Origin: Puccinia triticina
Lineage: Eukaryota > Basidiomycota > Pucciniomycetes > Pucciniales > Pucciniaceae
Direction: 5' to 3'
Length of the DNA stretch: 64,000 nucleotides
Assembly: GCF_026914185.1 (NCBI RefSeq)
Contig: NC_070562.1
Location: forward strand, 3,720,001 to 3,784,000
In this document: one piece after another, positions 26,246 to 37,776 of the stretch
Layout of the letters: the number at the start of each line of letters is the position of its first letter
How positions within the stretch are numbered: the first letter of the stretch is position 1
The notes under the pieces: model-generated
Told to the model about the DNA's origin: nothing
The model's input: only the letters and a program-made list of their open reading frames with translations
Database searches by the model: none
Program-made: the position numbers and the translations under genes

Positions 26246-26719
26246 CTTGAGACAATTTTTATTTATTTATATATGCATGTGTAGTCAGCAAGAAAAGAAA
26301 AATCCAAGTTTATTAAAACCACAGTTTCACAGAAATTGACTTCATGGGTTCATGCTGCATTTCATTGAAATTGCAGGCCAAAAAATAAAAGTTTGGTATT
26401 TGTGTTTTTTAAGTTTGAAAAGTTCAAGTTTGTTTTTTTGTTTGAGTTTAGAGTTGTTTTTTTAAGTGTAAATCTTTGGTTTTGTTTGAGTTTATTTTAT
26501 TTTTTTGTGTGTTTTGATTGTGGTCATATTTTTTGTTTTGTGTGAGTTTGAAGTTTAAATTTTTTTTCAAGATTAGAATTTTTGTTTTTTCAAATCAGGA
26601 AGGGGCCTACTCAAGTGAAATAGGGGGCCTTCAGGGAGGGGGTGGGACGAAACCAGATCCCCTGGGGGGACAAACAGCTTCACCCCAGCCCTTTAAGTAT
26701 CTCCCAGCCACCCGACCGG

Positions 26720-27114
26720 TCCGCATATTCCCTCCTTGAAGGATCGTTCCCGCGCGCGCAGGGGACATCCTTCAAGGGTGTGTTACACCCAACCAGCGGC
26801 ATGCCAAACTTGCCAAACATGGCAGTTTCGCTGCCATTTACAGTCGATCGACTTCGTTCCTCTTGTCAACATTTTTTCATATCCCTCCCAGGACCTAACC
26901 CAGGACCTAACCTAAGGGCTGGTTGGGGTGGTTGAGAGGTGGGATGTTGTCGGATTCCGACTTAGTCGAAATCCGAACTTCAAGTCGCGCGAGGTATGGC
27001 AGCCAAACTGCCATGTTTGGCAAGTTTGGCATGCCGCTGGGTGGGTGTAACACACCCTTGAAGGATTGCTCCCGCGCGCGCGGGAACAATCCTTCAAGGA
27101 GGGAATATGCCAAC
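26720..27114. repeat. long-TIR palindromic MITE in H3
   Basis: About 105 bp starting GCATATTCCCTCCTTGAAGG at 26720 is repeated in reverse complement ending at 27114. Within each arm lie smaller palindromes (CCTTGAAGGAT, CCCGCGCGCG, GCCAAACTTGCCAAACATGGC). I found no clear target duplication. Confidence 0.75.
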
Positions 27115-28095
27115 TACTCAGGTGCTCCCAGCTCGCATATGACACCAGGTGAAAAAAACCCTGGTTGCAGAAATCCTTTGCAACCACCTGAACACCACAA
27201 CGTGTTGCGAGGGCCCTCCACCTGGGCAGACAGAACGCTGGCCTGTACACACTCGTCCGAGTGTTTACAGGTCAGCTTGAGAGGGTTTTTCCTCAGGGTG
27301 AATCAGATCTCCTCCCTGCAAGAATCAGAAGAACTAAGAGTTTTTATTTCACAAGAATTTTATCGTCTGAATGTAGAAAAGTTTGTGGGAAGAACAATGG
27401 TTGCTCTTACCTAAGAGCAAGGGTAAAGTGGACCAGGAGCCTCCTGAGACAGGCGAGGTATTTTAGGAATGAGTTTAACAAGCTTTTGTAGCGTAAGGAG
27501 GAATGCAGGGCAATTTGGTTAAAGTAAGGAAGAAGGTGTAAGGTTGAGAATTATTAAGAAAACGCGAGTTCGTTGGTGTGATGCCCTTAGGCGGAGAATT
27601 AACAAGGTTATATAAAGTTCCAAAAGTATTTGTAGAAACAAGCAAGATGAAGAGAAATCAAGATGATTTTTAGTGTTTTGTTTGGCTTTTTAGTTTTAAA
27701 GGATGTGGAATGCAGAAGTGCTGGAATTAGTCGAGCGAAAGCGCTAGAAGTGATGAGAGTGCAAAGGTGGGACGAGTGAGTAAGCTTGTTGGCTGAGCAG
27801 CAGTCCTTTTTATAGATGATTCTCACTGTACTAACAGGTTAGAGGCCCAACAAATTGGGAATTCCTTCTCGCTGAGGTACTCAGGGTTCAGAACCAATTG
27901 GCGCCGCACCTGACCAGGGGCCAGGGTTGGGGGCTGAAACAACGCCTGCCAAAGCTGCGGTAATTGAAGTTTTTATTATACATGATCAGTTTTGGGATGT
28001 GGCTGGTTTCGTTTCATCAACAGCGGCACGGGTTCCCTGAGAGGAGGAGCTTACAGTTTAAGAATTCCTCCGTGTTGGGTTTCACAATCTGACAC

Positions 28096-28995
28096 TCCCG
28101 CTGCCCGGTCTGTGCCGGTCATCGAGGGGACGCACTCCTCTCGATGACTGGCCATTGAGGGAACTCACACCTCTCGATGGCCGGTTGACCGGTCTGACCG
28201 GCCATCGAGGGGATTCGGATATCCTCCCGATGACCGGTCTGTGCCGGTCATCGAGGGGACTCACTCCTCTCGATGACCGGTCTGACTGGCCATCGAGGGA
28301 GCTCACACCCCTCGATGGCCGGTTGACCGGTCTGACCGGCCATGGAGGGGATTCGGGTATCCTCCCGATGACCGGTCTGCACCGGTCATCGAGGGGACTC
28401 ACTCCTCTCGATGACCGGTCTGACTGGCCATCGAGGGAACCGGTCTGACCGGCCATCGAGGGGATTCGGATATCCTCCCGATGACCGGTCTGTGCCGGTC
28501 ATCGAGCACTCCTCTCGATGACCGGTCTGACTGGCCATCGAGGGAACTCACACCCCTCGATGGCCGGTTGACCGGTCTGACCGGCCATCGAGGGGATTCG
28601 GATATCCTCCCGAAGACCGGTCTGCACCGGTCATCGATGGGACTGAGATCTCCACCCGATGACCGGTCTGCGCCGGTCACCGAGGGGAGTCACACCTCTT
28701 GATGACCGGTCTGTACCGGTCATCGAGGGGACTCAGATCAGCTCAGATATCCTCCCCGTGACCGGTCTGTGCCGGTCATCGAGGGGAGTCGCAACTCTCG
28801 ATGACCAGTCAGACCGGCCATCGAGGGGACTCATTCTCCTCTCAATGACTGGTCTTTACCGGTCACCGAGTGGACTCATATCTCCTCGCCATCCGGTCAT
28901 CGAGGGGAGTTACACCTCTCCTCAATTTACCGGTACAGACCACCAGTCATCGAGACCTCCTCTCATCTGTGCCAGTCATCGAGAGGGGATCAACT
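28096..28995. repeat. palindromic minisatellite S3
   Basis: An array of CTCGATGACCGG, TCTGTG or TCTGAC spacers and CCGGTCATCGAGG, alternating with TCGATGGCCGG units, inside Helitron H3. Open frames on both strands here are repeat artefacts. Confidence 0.9.
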
Positions 28996-30541
28996 TCTCT
29001 ACACATGTGGCACAACACCCATCCACCTCAGATTGCAAAGTTGCTAATTTCTCTGTAAATTCCTCCAATATCTGACCAACAAATCTAAACATCAGATCAA
29101 CAAACATCTCAACACAATCTTCATCTTTCAAGATTTTTTGACAAGGTTGGACACTCACTTGATTTCAATCATGGTGACCTGACACTTTAGCAGTCTTATT
29201 GGTCTGCGCAAACAATGATTCATTCTAGAGATGGACCAGGATTTGAACTGATGCCAACAGATTTTTACCATTTGCAATCAAGTGATATCCATGCACAACC
29301 TCAAATGCCCAATCTTGAGCCTTGCATGCTAGCTGTCTCTGTAATTGTTTACATTTTTCCCAAATTTCATCAAACTTAACCCTCAGGATGTTTCCAACCT
29401 CTCAGACAAGCAAAGTTGTCAGAAAAGTAAATTGAATTGCAAGGCTTGGTTTGCACATAGAAATGGAGGAAAAGCCAAAAATGTGGAGTGCACATAGTAA
29501 AATTTTGGAGTACATTCAGGCTGGAACTACTTTTAATTCAGGGAATATTAATTTGACATCAATTAAAATGTACTGCGGCCTAAAGACCAACCTGAGAGAA
29601 CTATGGGATCTCAATCTTAGAAGTATATTCTACCCCCTTGATGATTTAATAGAAATTTGAAAACATCAATCTGGTCAGATCAATGTCTATGATTAACTAA
29701 TATCTCCCTGAAGTATGGTGTTGTAAGCCAGTTTGGGCACATGCCAAAATTCAGCCAAAAAGCGGCCAAGCATGTGTGGCCAATCCCATAGCCCGCTTGG
29801 CCAATCCCAAAGCCTGCTTAGCCAATTCCAAAGCCCGCCTGACACACTCCCAACCCCTGCTTTGCACATGGAAAAGCTTGCTGGGTTTGGGACAAAGCCC
29901 TGCTGGGCCAATTTCAAGTGAGGGTGCCACACCACCAAAAGCTGTGCCTGCCATCAAGGAGAAACATTTTACCTCCTCAAGGGTATGTTGTTGCTGCCTT
30001 TCAAGGCAGAGGCAAGGGCCAGAGTCTGATCACTGGCATGTGCAGTGTGCATTCCAAGTCACATATTCCATTGGCCCAGAGATTGATCCTGACCAAGCAG
30101 GACTTGGCTGTGTGCAAAGTGCTGCCTCTCATCAATCCTGCCTGATCGAGCCCCCTGGGCACATAAAAAACCCCCAGTGTTGCTTGGCCAAGGAGTTGGG
30201 CATGTGCCCAGACACGCTTACAAGACCATATGTATGTATATCCTCAGGAAGAGGCTTTCCATCAGCAGACTTAGGCTAGAATGAAATCATAAACCTTCAA
30301 GCCAAAAAAAAGATGTATCACCCAAACACTTAAAGGAGTGTGTTAATTCTCAAACAGTACAAAAAAAAGCAGCACTCAAAAGCTTTGTGAATTTATGATT
30401 TTATGCTTACAAATTTATGATTTCAAATTTGAACACCATTGTTGAATAGTAAATCCAGAGATCACTTCATGAGGATCACAATTATTCCATACAGCTTAGA
30501 TGCTGAGACCTGGGAGTGCAGCGGCGAAGCCGCCTTAGCCT
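28996..30541. other. 3' part of Helitron H3, no gene
   Basis: Unique-looking AT-rich sequence with a roughly 24-bp imperfect tandem repeat at 29770-29860. No supported gene is seen. Confidence 0.4.
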
Positions 30542-30573
30542 CTAGTTAAACACCAAAAAAACAAGAAAAAAAA

Positions 30574-31548
30574 TCAAGCACGGGCAAGGGACTTGCAGAA
30601 GAGAGCAAGGCCCGCCTGGATGTGAGTCAACCAGCTTTTGGCATTTTGTGAAGTCACCCGGGTTGCCAAGACGGGAGGGGGGATGGGTTTCACACCATCA
30701 TTCCCTACCACATTGGCCAAAACCCAATGATTATCGTTGATGTGGAGTAGATAAATTGAGTCTGATTGGCCTGAGGGACCAATGCGTAACGGAAGGTAGG
30801 TGCGGCAATCTTTCAGAGAGAGGAAAATGATTGGACGTCCGTAAGTGTTGGCGAGTATCTGACCGTGATCCAAGCTGGAAAGCCATTTGTTGGGCTCGAT
30901 CCTTGTCGCCTCTTTTTCCACCTGAAGGTTTTGAACAATCCTTTTCATGGGTTCGTCGCCGCCCTGTAGTTTGGAGTAGACCGCTCGGTATTCCGTTGCT
31001 TCCTTGAGCATCTCCTTCCTGACACGGAACCACCCATCTTCTTGGTAACCAAGGGCTTTGGCCACACAGTGAAATCCACAATTCCCATCGCCAGCGGGAT
31101 TGAAAATATCGAGAATGAACTCTTGGAGATGTACGGGAATCTGGGAAATGTAGTCAGGCTGATCAAAGCTCACATCAGTCATTTGCAGACACCAAAACAT
31201 CAGACAAATGATAATGAAAAGCTTTACCTTCACAGACACTGTCACTCCTGCATCGGACACTTTGACAATTTTGCCTTTAATGCTGTCACCTTTATCACTG
31301 TCATTGTCATTGACGTCATCATCATCGTCGCCATCACTGCCATCGCTGGAGCCGGACTTGTTGCTGTATTCAAGTGATTCTTCTTGTTTGGAAGATCCGA
31401 TATCATCGCCGCCCGTTATCTTGACTCTTTTAGATTTTGTTTTTGTAGATGCCTTCAACGCTCGTTTCTTAGCCATGTGTTCGTGTTTTAGCTTAGCTTC
31501 AATAATCTCAAACCCCAAAGGATTTCTTGTAGTGGCAGTTGTAGATCG
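30574..31548 (-). pseudogene. OTU-like cysteine protease domain of the MULE protein
   Basis: This is the C-terminal part of the MULE-encoded protein, cut from its N-terminal part by the TRIM at 31549. After a basic and Asp/Ser-rich linker it shows the OTU catalytic box NPAGDGNCGFHCVAKALGY, then WFRVRKEML, GQILANTYGRPIIFLS and the histidine box LHINDNHWVLANV. OTU domains are cysteine proteases that usually remove ubiquitin; fusion to a MULE transposase is known in fungi. A hydrophobic stretch (KLFIIICLMFWCLQ) in the linker looks like an unspliced intron. Across the TRIM target the frame joins exactly to 37777, so the insertion itself is the only break here. Confidence 0.85.
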
Positions 31549-31597
31549 TGTTGAAATGTTGTAATCCTCAGTGGTCAAAATCATCACATCAGGCATG

Positions 31598-31598
31598 G

Positions 31599-31651
<53 letters not shown>

Positions 31652-31687
31652 AAGCTAAGGTCGCTGGTTCAAATCCTGCCCAAGTCA
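31598..31687 (+). other. tRNA-like gene inside the TRIM LTR
   Basis: The acceptor halves GACTTGG (31598-31604) and CCAAGTC (31680-31686) pair fully over 7 bp, followed by A. The A box is TAGCCTAGTTGG (31605-31616), the B box GGTTCAAATCC (31666-31676), and TTTT follows at 31692. The D-stem is GCC/GGC; the T-stem has one T-T mismatch. The middle folds either as a class II tRNA (stem GCACT/AGTGT, long arm CTTAGC/GCTAAG) with an 8-nt anticodon loop, or with the second hairpin as anticodon arm. It may be a Pol III promoter, not a working tRNA. The isotype cannot be given. Confidence 0.65.
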
Positions 31688-32440
31688 ATCATTTTCTGCT
31701 AAGCGTCTGCAAAATGCATTGTTAGTTTTAACACGATTAACAGTCAAAATATGCTATGCGCATGATATGCATTTACATGAGATTATGCAATATTGTACTT
31801 ATGCAATATGCAGCTTTGGGGTATGACCCTACTTTGGAATATGCAAAATCCACTTCTGCCACATGCAGCTTTGGGGTATAACCCTACTTTGGAATATGCA
31901 AAATTCACTTATGCAATATGCACTCTCATTGTATAGACTAGCTCAGGAATGATTGACTTCAGGGTCTCCTATTCTCCCACTGTGGATTAAGGAGGTGTGT
32001 TGAAATGTTGTAATCCTCAGTGGTCAAAATCATCACATCAGGCATGGACTTGGTAGCCTACACCACCCGCAAACGGGTGTGGTTTCCTCCGCAGCCACAC
32101 CCAGTGGTTTTCCAGGAGAACTCGCGCGGCCCCGGAAAACTTGTGCGGCCCCCCGAAATGTCATGGGCGGATATCACCGGGGTAATATTACTCTATAATC
32201 CAAATCACTAGACCGGTCATCTGGCTGGTCACCTTTTGCACAGCTTGATAACCGGCCGGCCGGTGCGTACCGGCCAGCTCATCGAAGTACATGTGTATGT
32301 CCCTCGATGAGGTACAGCTATTGTGTAAACAGTTGCGGTTTTGCGCCTTTTCAAATTTTTTTTTCGCGCGCGACCTTTTTTTTTTGCCCCCAATCTCATT
32401 TTCCCCCCCGGCGCACAGACGCAGGAATCCCCCGAGCCTG

Positions 32441-33776
32441 CTGCTGTGGGTGCTGCCTTACATGTATTTACCAAAAATCAAGGCATCAAACTCGGCCCGA
32501 CAGAACCCGCTCACCTCATCAGCAACAACGATCGATCTCGGCCCAACGGAACTAACTCATAATTATCATTGGGATCTGGTTTGCTTGACGGAACCTGCTC
32601 ACTTCATCGGCGACAGCAATTCATCTCAGCCCGACCGAACTCGCACAATTCATCGGGATCTGGTTCCCGCCGGTAAGTCCATCACATTGTCCATTCAAAA
32701 ACATCACTACATCCTCCACCCATCCCCAAGAGCGCTATGGTGTGCAGCTGGGGCGACGTTGTCTCCTCGCCATGTGTTGTGGGGTCGAGTGGAAACAGGC
32801 TTTGTTGCTGTGGGACCTTTGGCTCCTTCTTTGTGGGATAGAGTGGAGGGGGTGTGTGTGGCCGGAATGGCCGGACCAATGTTAATTTCCAATTGTTTTG
32901 TTTTTTGTTTTTTTGAGCCGCTGGAGAGCCTCGAGGACGCCGGTAACAGCCAGTATCATGCCTTCAAGCGAACCAACTTTGCGCAGAAGCCTCTCTAAGA
33001 GAGTGTTGCCCCCGCAACACCTGCAGAGAGGCTGCTTAAGCTAGACGCCCGTGGCCACATCAGCACCCGCAACACTCGGAGCCGAACCAAGGACCGCACA
33101 CTCATCCGACATCAATTCTCAAGAGCCCCTTGTCCTCCAATACGGCAATTGTGGACTAGAAACTATACATTTACAATTGTTCTGGCGAAAAAAAATTCTG
33201 GTTTTCTATTCACCGATCTTAGATAGACTGGATCGATTCGCGAATGAGCATTTGGCTGGCGGCGGGTCCCGGAGGAGTGACATCCGAGTCTTAGATTCAG
33301 GCGGTGGGCTCGCTCGGCTGGTTTGGGAAATCGCCAATCGTGGTGAGCCATCTCTTTTTTCATCCCGATCGATCTTCAATCAATTCTGACGGCCACGCCT
33401 CTTGAACCTCTCTTCTCATTTGTCTACCCAGGTTTCACTGCCCAAGAAACGAAGTCAGACTTTGTTTTAGATCTCTCGTGTTTATTGAGATCGATAAAGT
33501 AAGAAAAAAAATATGTGACTATTTATTTGAGAAGCTAGAGTAGAGACTAAGTAGAGACCGATTGGTCAGACACAGACTGAAAAAAAAACAAGATTTTGTT
33601 TTAGATCTCTTGTGTTTATTGAGATTGATATGAATGATAGCAGAATATTTCATGAGACACAACCACAACCATTTTTTCTCGAGATTCTTAATTTTTTGGA
33701 AGATAACACAAGATTCTGATCGAAAAAGCATTTCTTTGAGATTGCAAAGTGAGAGAATTGGACAAAGGCAAACCTA
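32441..33776. other. left body of the CAC-ended element
   Basis: No gene is firmly supported. A few plus-strand open stretches (for example 32550-32670) have no family motifs. 32986-33036 is a hairpin of the AAGCCTCTC type. Confidence 0.35.
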
Positions 33777-35526
33777 TCAACGGCGCTTTTTGAGACTACG
33801 TTCATATTTTTTAATGTTGTTGACAAGCGAACGAGCATGACTCCTTTTGACGCCAACGTCTTCAAACTCTTGTGCCTGGAAGTTTTCGAACTCAGCGTAG
33901 TGTGTGATTCCATATTCGAGTAGAGCATTTTGGACCTGTTCGCAGTTCACATCAACGTGACAGAACGTCAAGTAGTCGGTGATGTCAACAGTTACATCTG
34001 AGGGGGGCGGTGAGGAAACAGGCGCAGTGTTCGTTTGAATCGGGTTCGCTTGAGCAAAGTCAGGTTGAGGAACCGGGGGAACCAAGCTGTTCATGCCAAA
34101 GTTTGGCATTCCAGGGTATGCATTAAACGGGATCGGTGAGGCAGCCAGCCATGCCCAGGGCGAGTTTTGCCAAGCCATGGGTGGTGCGATATGTCCACCC
34201 ATTCCCGCATAAGCGGCTGCCATTGGCGAGATGTTTGGAGGGGTTCTAGCGTTCCTGCGGGCTCTGCGTGAAGCAGGTGAATCCGAATTTGCTTCCCGAG
34301 TCCGATTGATTGGACTAGATTGATGTTGATTGACGGGACTAGATTCGCGTTCCCTATTCTCTGACTCGCGGCTGGAAGAACCATTGAACTCCGCTTTGGT
34401 TTGAAATTTGAATGCCGGGGATGATGGTGGTTTGTGCTCGGTGATCTCTGGATTCTGGGCCTGAAGAGAGGACACAAGATTAAAAAACATTCACATTTCT
34501 TTTCAACTGCTCAAAACTCACCATAGCTCTTGCCCAAAGGGCAATTCTATCAGGGCTGAGTGCAATAAATCGAGTCGGATCCTTGGGGTCAATCATCACA
34601 GGAAGTTCCATCGAGCCGGTCAGTCGCTCACAGGGCATATGAGTTGCCCGGATTGTCCAGATGTTATTCAAGATATCGGAGTTCTTCTTAGCGCCAGCGG
34701 TGGGCTGTGGTTCGGTTGATGCCTCATTACCTTCTCTGTTTCTCTCGGCTAAGTGTCTCAATGCTTCGTTCCTCTGATATGTGTCGAAATAATCAGCCAA
34801 ATTAGAGGTTCAATCTCAGTGAACAAGGAAATTACCCACCTCCGCAACGAGTTTAGGATCATTCTGGACAATGTAGATTTTAGCCCCCCCCTTACGATCA
34901 GCCATCTCAAGAAACTCGGCAAAGATTTCCGAGTTATCCAAGTTGGTCTTGTTTTTTTCAAGGAATTGTCCGCCATTTCAAATTATTGCGTACCAGGAGA
35001 GTTCGCCTTCTTGCTCTTGTTCTTGTGCGTGTCCAGCAACAACGCTTGGTTCCTTGGCACGAAGCACAGCAAGTGCCGACCGTTTGAAAGCGAAGAGACT
35101 GGTTTCCGAAGCCTTCCAATGAAAGAAAAGCTGACCCGGTTTCGAATCAAGTTTTGAATACTTATCCTCAGGTTCGACGGCATTTGCCTTGCGTCTATTT
35201 GCATTACGGGTATTGCAGGTGGTGGGCTTGGGTTTACAAACATAAAGTTTGTACTCCAAGTTAACCTTGAACTCGTCGGCATCGTCATCTTCTTCAGTCT
35301 GTTCATCGCCACCGTTTCTATTGGAATTGTTTTGCAAGCTTGGTGTGGCAGTGCCTGTCAATGCACTGGATTGATCCTGATCCAAATATTCACTGACTTC
35401 GTCTAGTGTTTGCAAGCGATCAAGTTGACTGGAGAAATCTGAAACAAAAATGAAATCTTACACATATTAGCACCAGGTAAATGAAGGAAAGGACAAGATG
35501 AAGAAATAAAAACCTTCTGGTTCCAT
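33777..35526 (-). CDS. transposon-borne protein with C-terminal SAM-like domain
   Basis: A minus-strand gene of about five exons. It starts with MEPE at 35526, then FSSQLDRLQTLDEVSEYLDQ with acidic and basic stretches (exon ending near 34994). A middle exon reads NLDNSEIFAEFLEMADRKGG and IYIVQNDPKLVAE. The next reads RNEALRHLAERN and DPKDPTRFIALSPDRIALWA. The last starts AQNPEITEHKPPS, passes through a Ser/Arg and Pro-rich region, and ends ITDYLTFCHVDVNCEQVQNA to NNIKKYERSLKKRR. That end has the helical pattern of a sterile alpha motif and a basic nuclear-type tail. No stop interrupts the exons, though the second exon junction is uncertain. It may bind DNA or partners for the host element; this is inference. 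Confidence 0.6.
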
Positions 35527-35736
35527 TGCGCCGTCGGTAGCAAACTGTTGTGATCAGATTGGATGAGGATGTGACGTGGCGGCAGCAACAAACGAAGTGG
35601 CTGAGCGGGGGATTCCTGCGTCTGTGCGCCGGGGGGGAAAATGATATCGGGGGCAAAAAAAAAGGTCGCGCGCGAAAAAAAATAAATTGAAAAGGCACAA
35701 AACCGCAACTGTTTACACAATAGCTGTACATACCTT

Positions 35737-36735
35737 GATGACTGGTCAGATGGCCGGTCATCAAGGCATAATACACCTCGGTGACTGGCTCTGACCGGTC
35801 ATCGATAAACCTTGGATGACCGCCCCAACTGGCAAGGTACATACCTGCCCGGTCATCGAGGTATGCACCTTGATGACCAGCCAGCTGGCCGGTCATCAAA
35901 GCACACCTTGATGACCGGTTGGCTGGTCCTTGAGACATACATACACCTCGATGACCGGCCATCTGACCGGTCATCGAGGTGTACATATGCCTCAATGACT
36001 ACCTCGATGACCGGTCAGAGCTCGATGCCGGTCATTGAGGTACGTACCTTGATGACCGGTCAGATATGACCGGCCATGTGACCGGTCATCAAGCTATGTA
36101 CCTCGATGACCGGCCATGTGACCGGTCATCGAGCTATGTACCTTGATGACCGGCCATGTGACCGGTCATCAGGCTATGTACCTTGATGACCGGTCATCGA
36201 GGTGTATGTATGCCTCAAGGACCGGCCGACCGGTCATCAAGGTACATAGCTCGATGACCGGTCAGATGGCCGGTCATCAAGGTTTGCTTTGATGACCGGT
36301 ACATACCTCAATGACCGGCATCCAGCTCCGACAGGTCATCGAGGTACATAGCTCGATGACCGGTCACATGGCCGGTCATCGAGGTACATAGCTTGATGAC
36401 CGGCCATGAAGGTACGTACCTCAATGACCGGCATCGAGCTCTGACCGGTCATCGAGGTAGTCATCAAGGCATATGTACACCTCGATGACCGGTCAGATGG
36501 CCGGTCATCAAGGTGTATGTATGTCCCAAGGACCAGCCAACCGGTCATCGAGGTGTGCTTTGATGACCGGCCAGCTGGCTGGTCATCAAGGTGCATACCT
36601 CGATGACCGGGCAGGTATGTACCTTGCCAGTTGGGGCGGTCATCCAAGGTTTATCGATGACCGGTCAGAGCCAGTCACCGAGGTGTATTATGCCTTGATG
36701 ACCGGCCATCTGACCAGTCATCAAGGTATGTACCT
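35737..36735. repeat. palindromic minisatellite S4
   Basis: About 1 kb of CTCGATGACCGG(T/C)CA units with CCGGTCATCGAGGT complements, joined by ATACATAC-like links. The two halves mirror each other about 36210, and exact stretches recur (35812-36069 against 36336-36647 in reverse). It lies in the right arm of the CAC-ended element. Confidence 0.9.
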
Positions 36736-36766
36736 CATCGAGGGACATACACATGTACAGTGGGTC

Positions 36767-37426
36767 ATCTAATGTTTTTGGCACCACATTTTTGAATGAA
36801 GAAGCTCAGGCCACAGCCGTTAGGTCATGAGATTGGCTACAGGGGTTGAAAATAAGTTCCTAAGAATGATTATGAAATAAAAAAAAGTAAAAATAAAAAA
36901 ATGAAAAAAATGGAAATTTTTCAATTTCTTGCAAATTTCACAGAATGTTCATTACTGTTCAAACCAAGGGGGGGAAATTAGAGAGCAAAGTATGGCATAC
37001 AACAAGAATGATAAAAAATGAAAATTTTCAAAACCATTTTCAATGATTTTTTGGGTGGATGGGTTATCAACCAATTTCATTTGAACTGAGGGACTGTAGC
37101 CCAAATCACCACTAATTTGACTCAATTTATTTTATCCAATAAAAATCATTGGAAATGGTTTCAAAAATTTTCATTTTTTATCATTCTTGTTGTATGCCAT
37201 ACTTTGCTCTCTAATTTCCCCCCCTTGGTTTGAACAGTAATGAATATTCTGTGAAATTTGCAAGAAATTGAAAAATTTCCACATTTTTCATTTTTTTATT
37301 TTTACTTTTTTTTATTTCATAATCACTCTGAGGAACTTATTTTCCATCCCTGTAGCCAATCTCATGACTTGAAAGCTGTGGCCAGAGCTTCTGCATTCAA
37401 AAATGTGGTGCCAAAAACATTAGATG
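36767..37426. repeat. foldback palindrome, arms of about 310 bp
   Basis: ATCTAATGTTTTTGGCACCAC at 36767 and its reverse complement ending at 37426 bound a 660-bp palindrome centred near 37097, with a few substitutions between the arms. Like the foldback at 5603 it directly adjoins a CGATGACCGG minisatellite and is AT-rich. Confidence 0.88.
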
Positions 37427-37776
37427 AGCTGGCCGGTACGCACCGGCCGGCCGGTCATCAAGCTGTGCAAAAGGTGACCAGCCAGGTGACCGGTCTAGTG
37501 ATTTGGATTGTAGAGTAATATTACCCCGGTGATATCCGCCCATGACATTTCGGGGGGCCGCACGAGTTTTCCGGGGGCCGCGCGAGTTCTCCTGGAAAAC
37601 CACTGGGTGTGGCTGCGGAGGAAACCACACCTGTTTGCGGGTGGTGCTAGTTGGTAAAGGCAGCACTTCTGGTATAGTGTCTTAGCTTCAAGCTAAGGTC
37701 GCTGGTTCAAATCCTGCCCAAGTCAATCATTTTCTGCTAAGCGTCTGCAAAATGCATTGTTAGTTTTAACAGATCG

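Larger units (their letters stand above)
26303..30545 (+). mobile_element. Helitron H3
   Basis: The 5' end A|TCCAAGTTTATTAAAACC and the 3' hairpin GCAGCGGCGAAGCCGCC with CTAG|T (30542-30545) mark a 4243-bp Helitron between the left MULE terminus and the OTU end of the MULE gene. It encodes no Rep or helicase. The body holds a palindromic MITE (26720-27114), the S3 minisatellite and a short tandem repeat near 29770-29860 (GGCCAATCCCAAAGCC type). Confidence 0.75.
32061..37646. mobile_element. CAC-ended TIR element, TSD CTA
   Basis: Inverted termini starting CACCACCCGCAAACGGGTGT (32061) and mirrored at 37646 match over more than 215 bp. CTA is duplicated at 32058-32060 and 37647-37649. A 3-bp duplication and CAC ends suggest a CACTA/EnSpm relative. 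A second inverted segment (32310-32440 against 35570-35730) shows that the right arm was expanded by minisatellite S4 and a foldback. It carries a spliced gene with a SAM-like domain but no transposase that I recognise. Confidence 0.8.
31549..37771. mobile_element. TRIM retrotransposon, TSD GATCG
   Basis: Two direct LTRs of 185 bp start TGTTGAAATG and end TTTTAACA: 31549-31733, and 31998-32060 plus 37650-37771 (the second is split by an insertion). GATCG is duplicated at 31544-31548 and 37772-37776. The 264-bp interior has no coding frame, contains a duplicated block of about 57 bp (TGCAGCTTTGGGGTAT...), and ends in a purine-rich AAGGAGG just before the second LTR. Without the nested element it is 634 bp, the size of a terminal-repeat retrotransposon in miniature. 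It depends on enzymes from elsewhere. Confidence 0.85.

Noticed and set aside
29751..29957. Frames with repeated LAKQALGLAKRAMGLA
   Set aside because: They come from a roughly 24-bp tandem repeat in H3.
31598..31687. Calling the TRIM unit a functional tRNA of a named isotype
   Set aside because: The anticodon loop is 8 nt in one fold and needs an extra arm in the other, and the T-stem has a mismatch, so only a tRNA-like call is supported.
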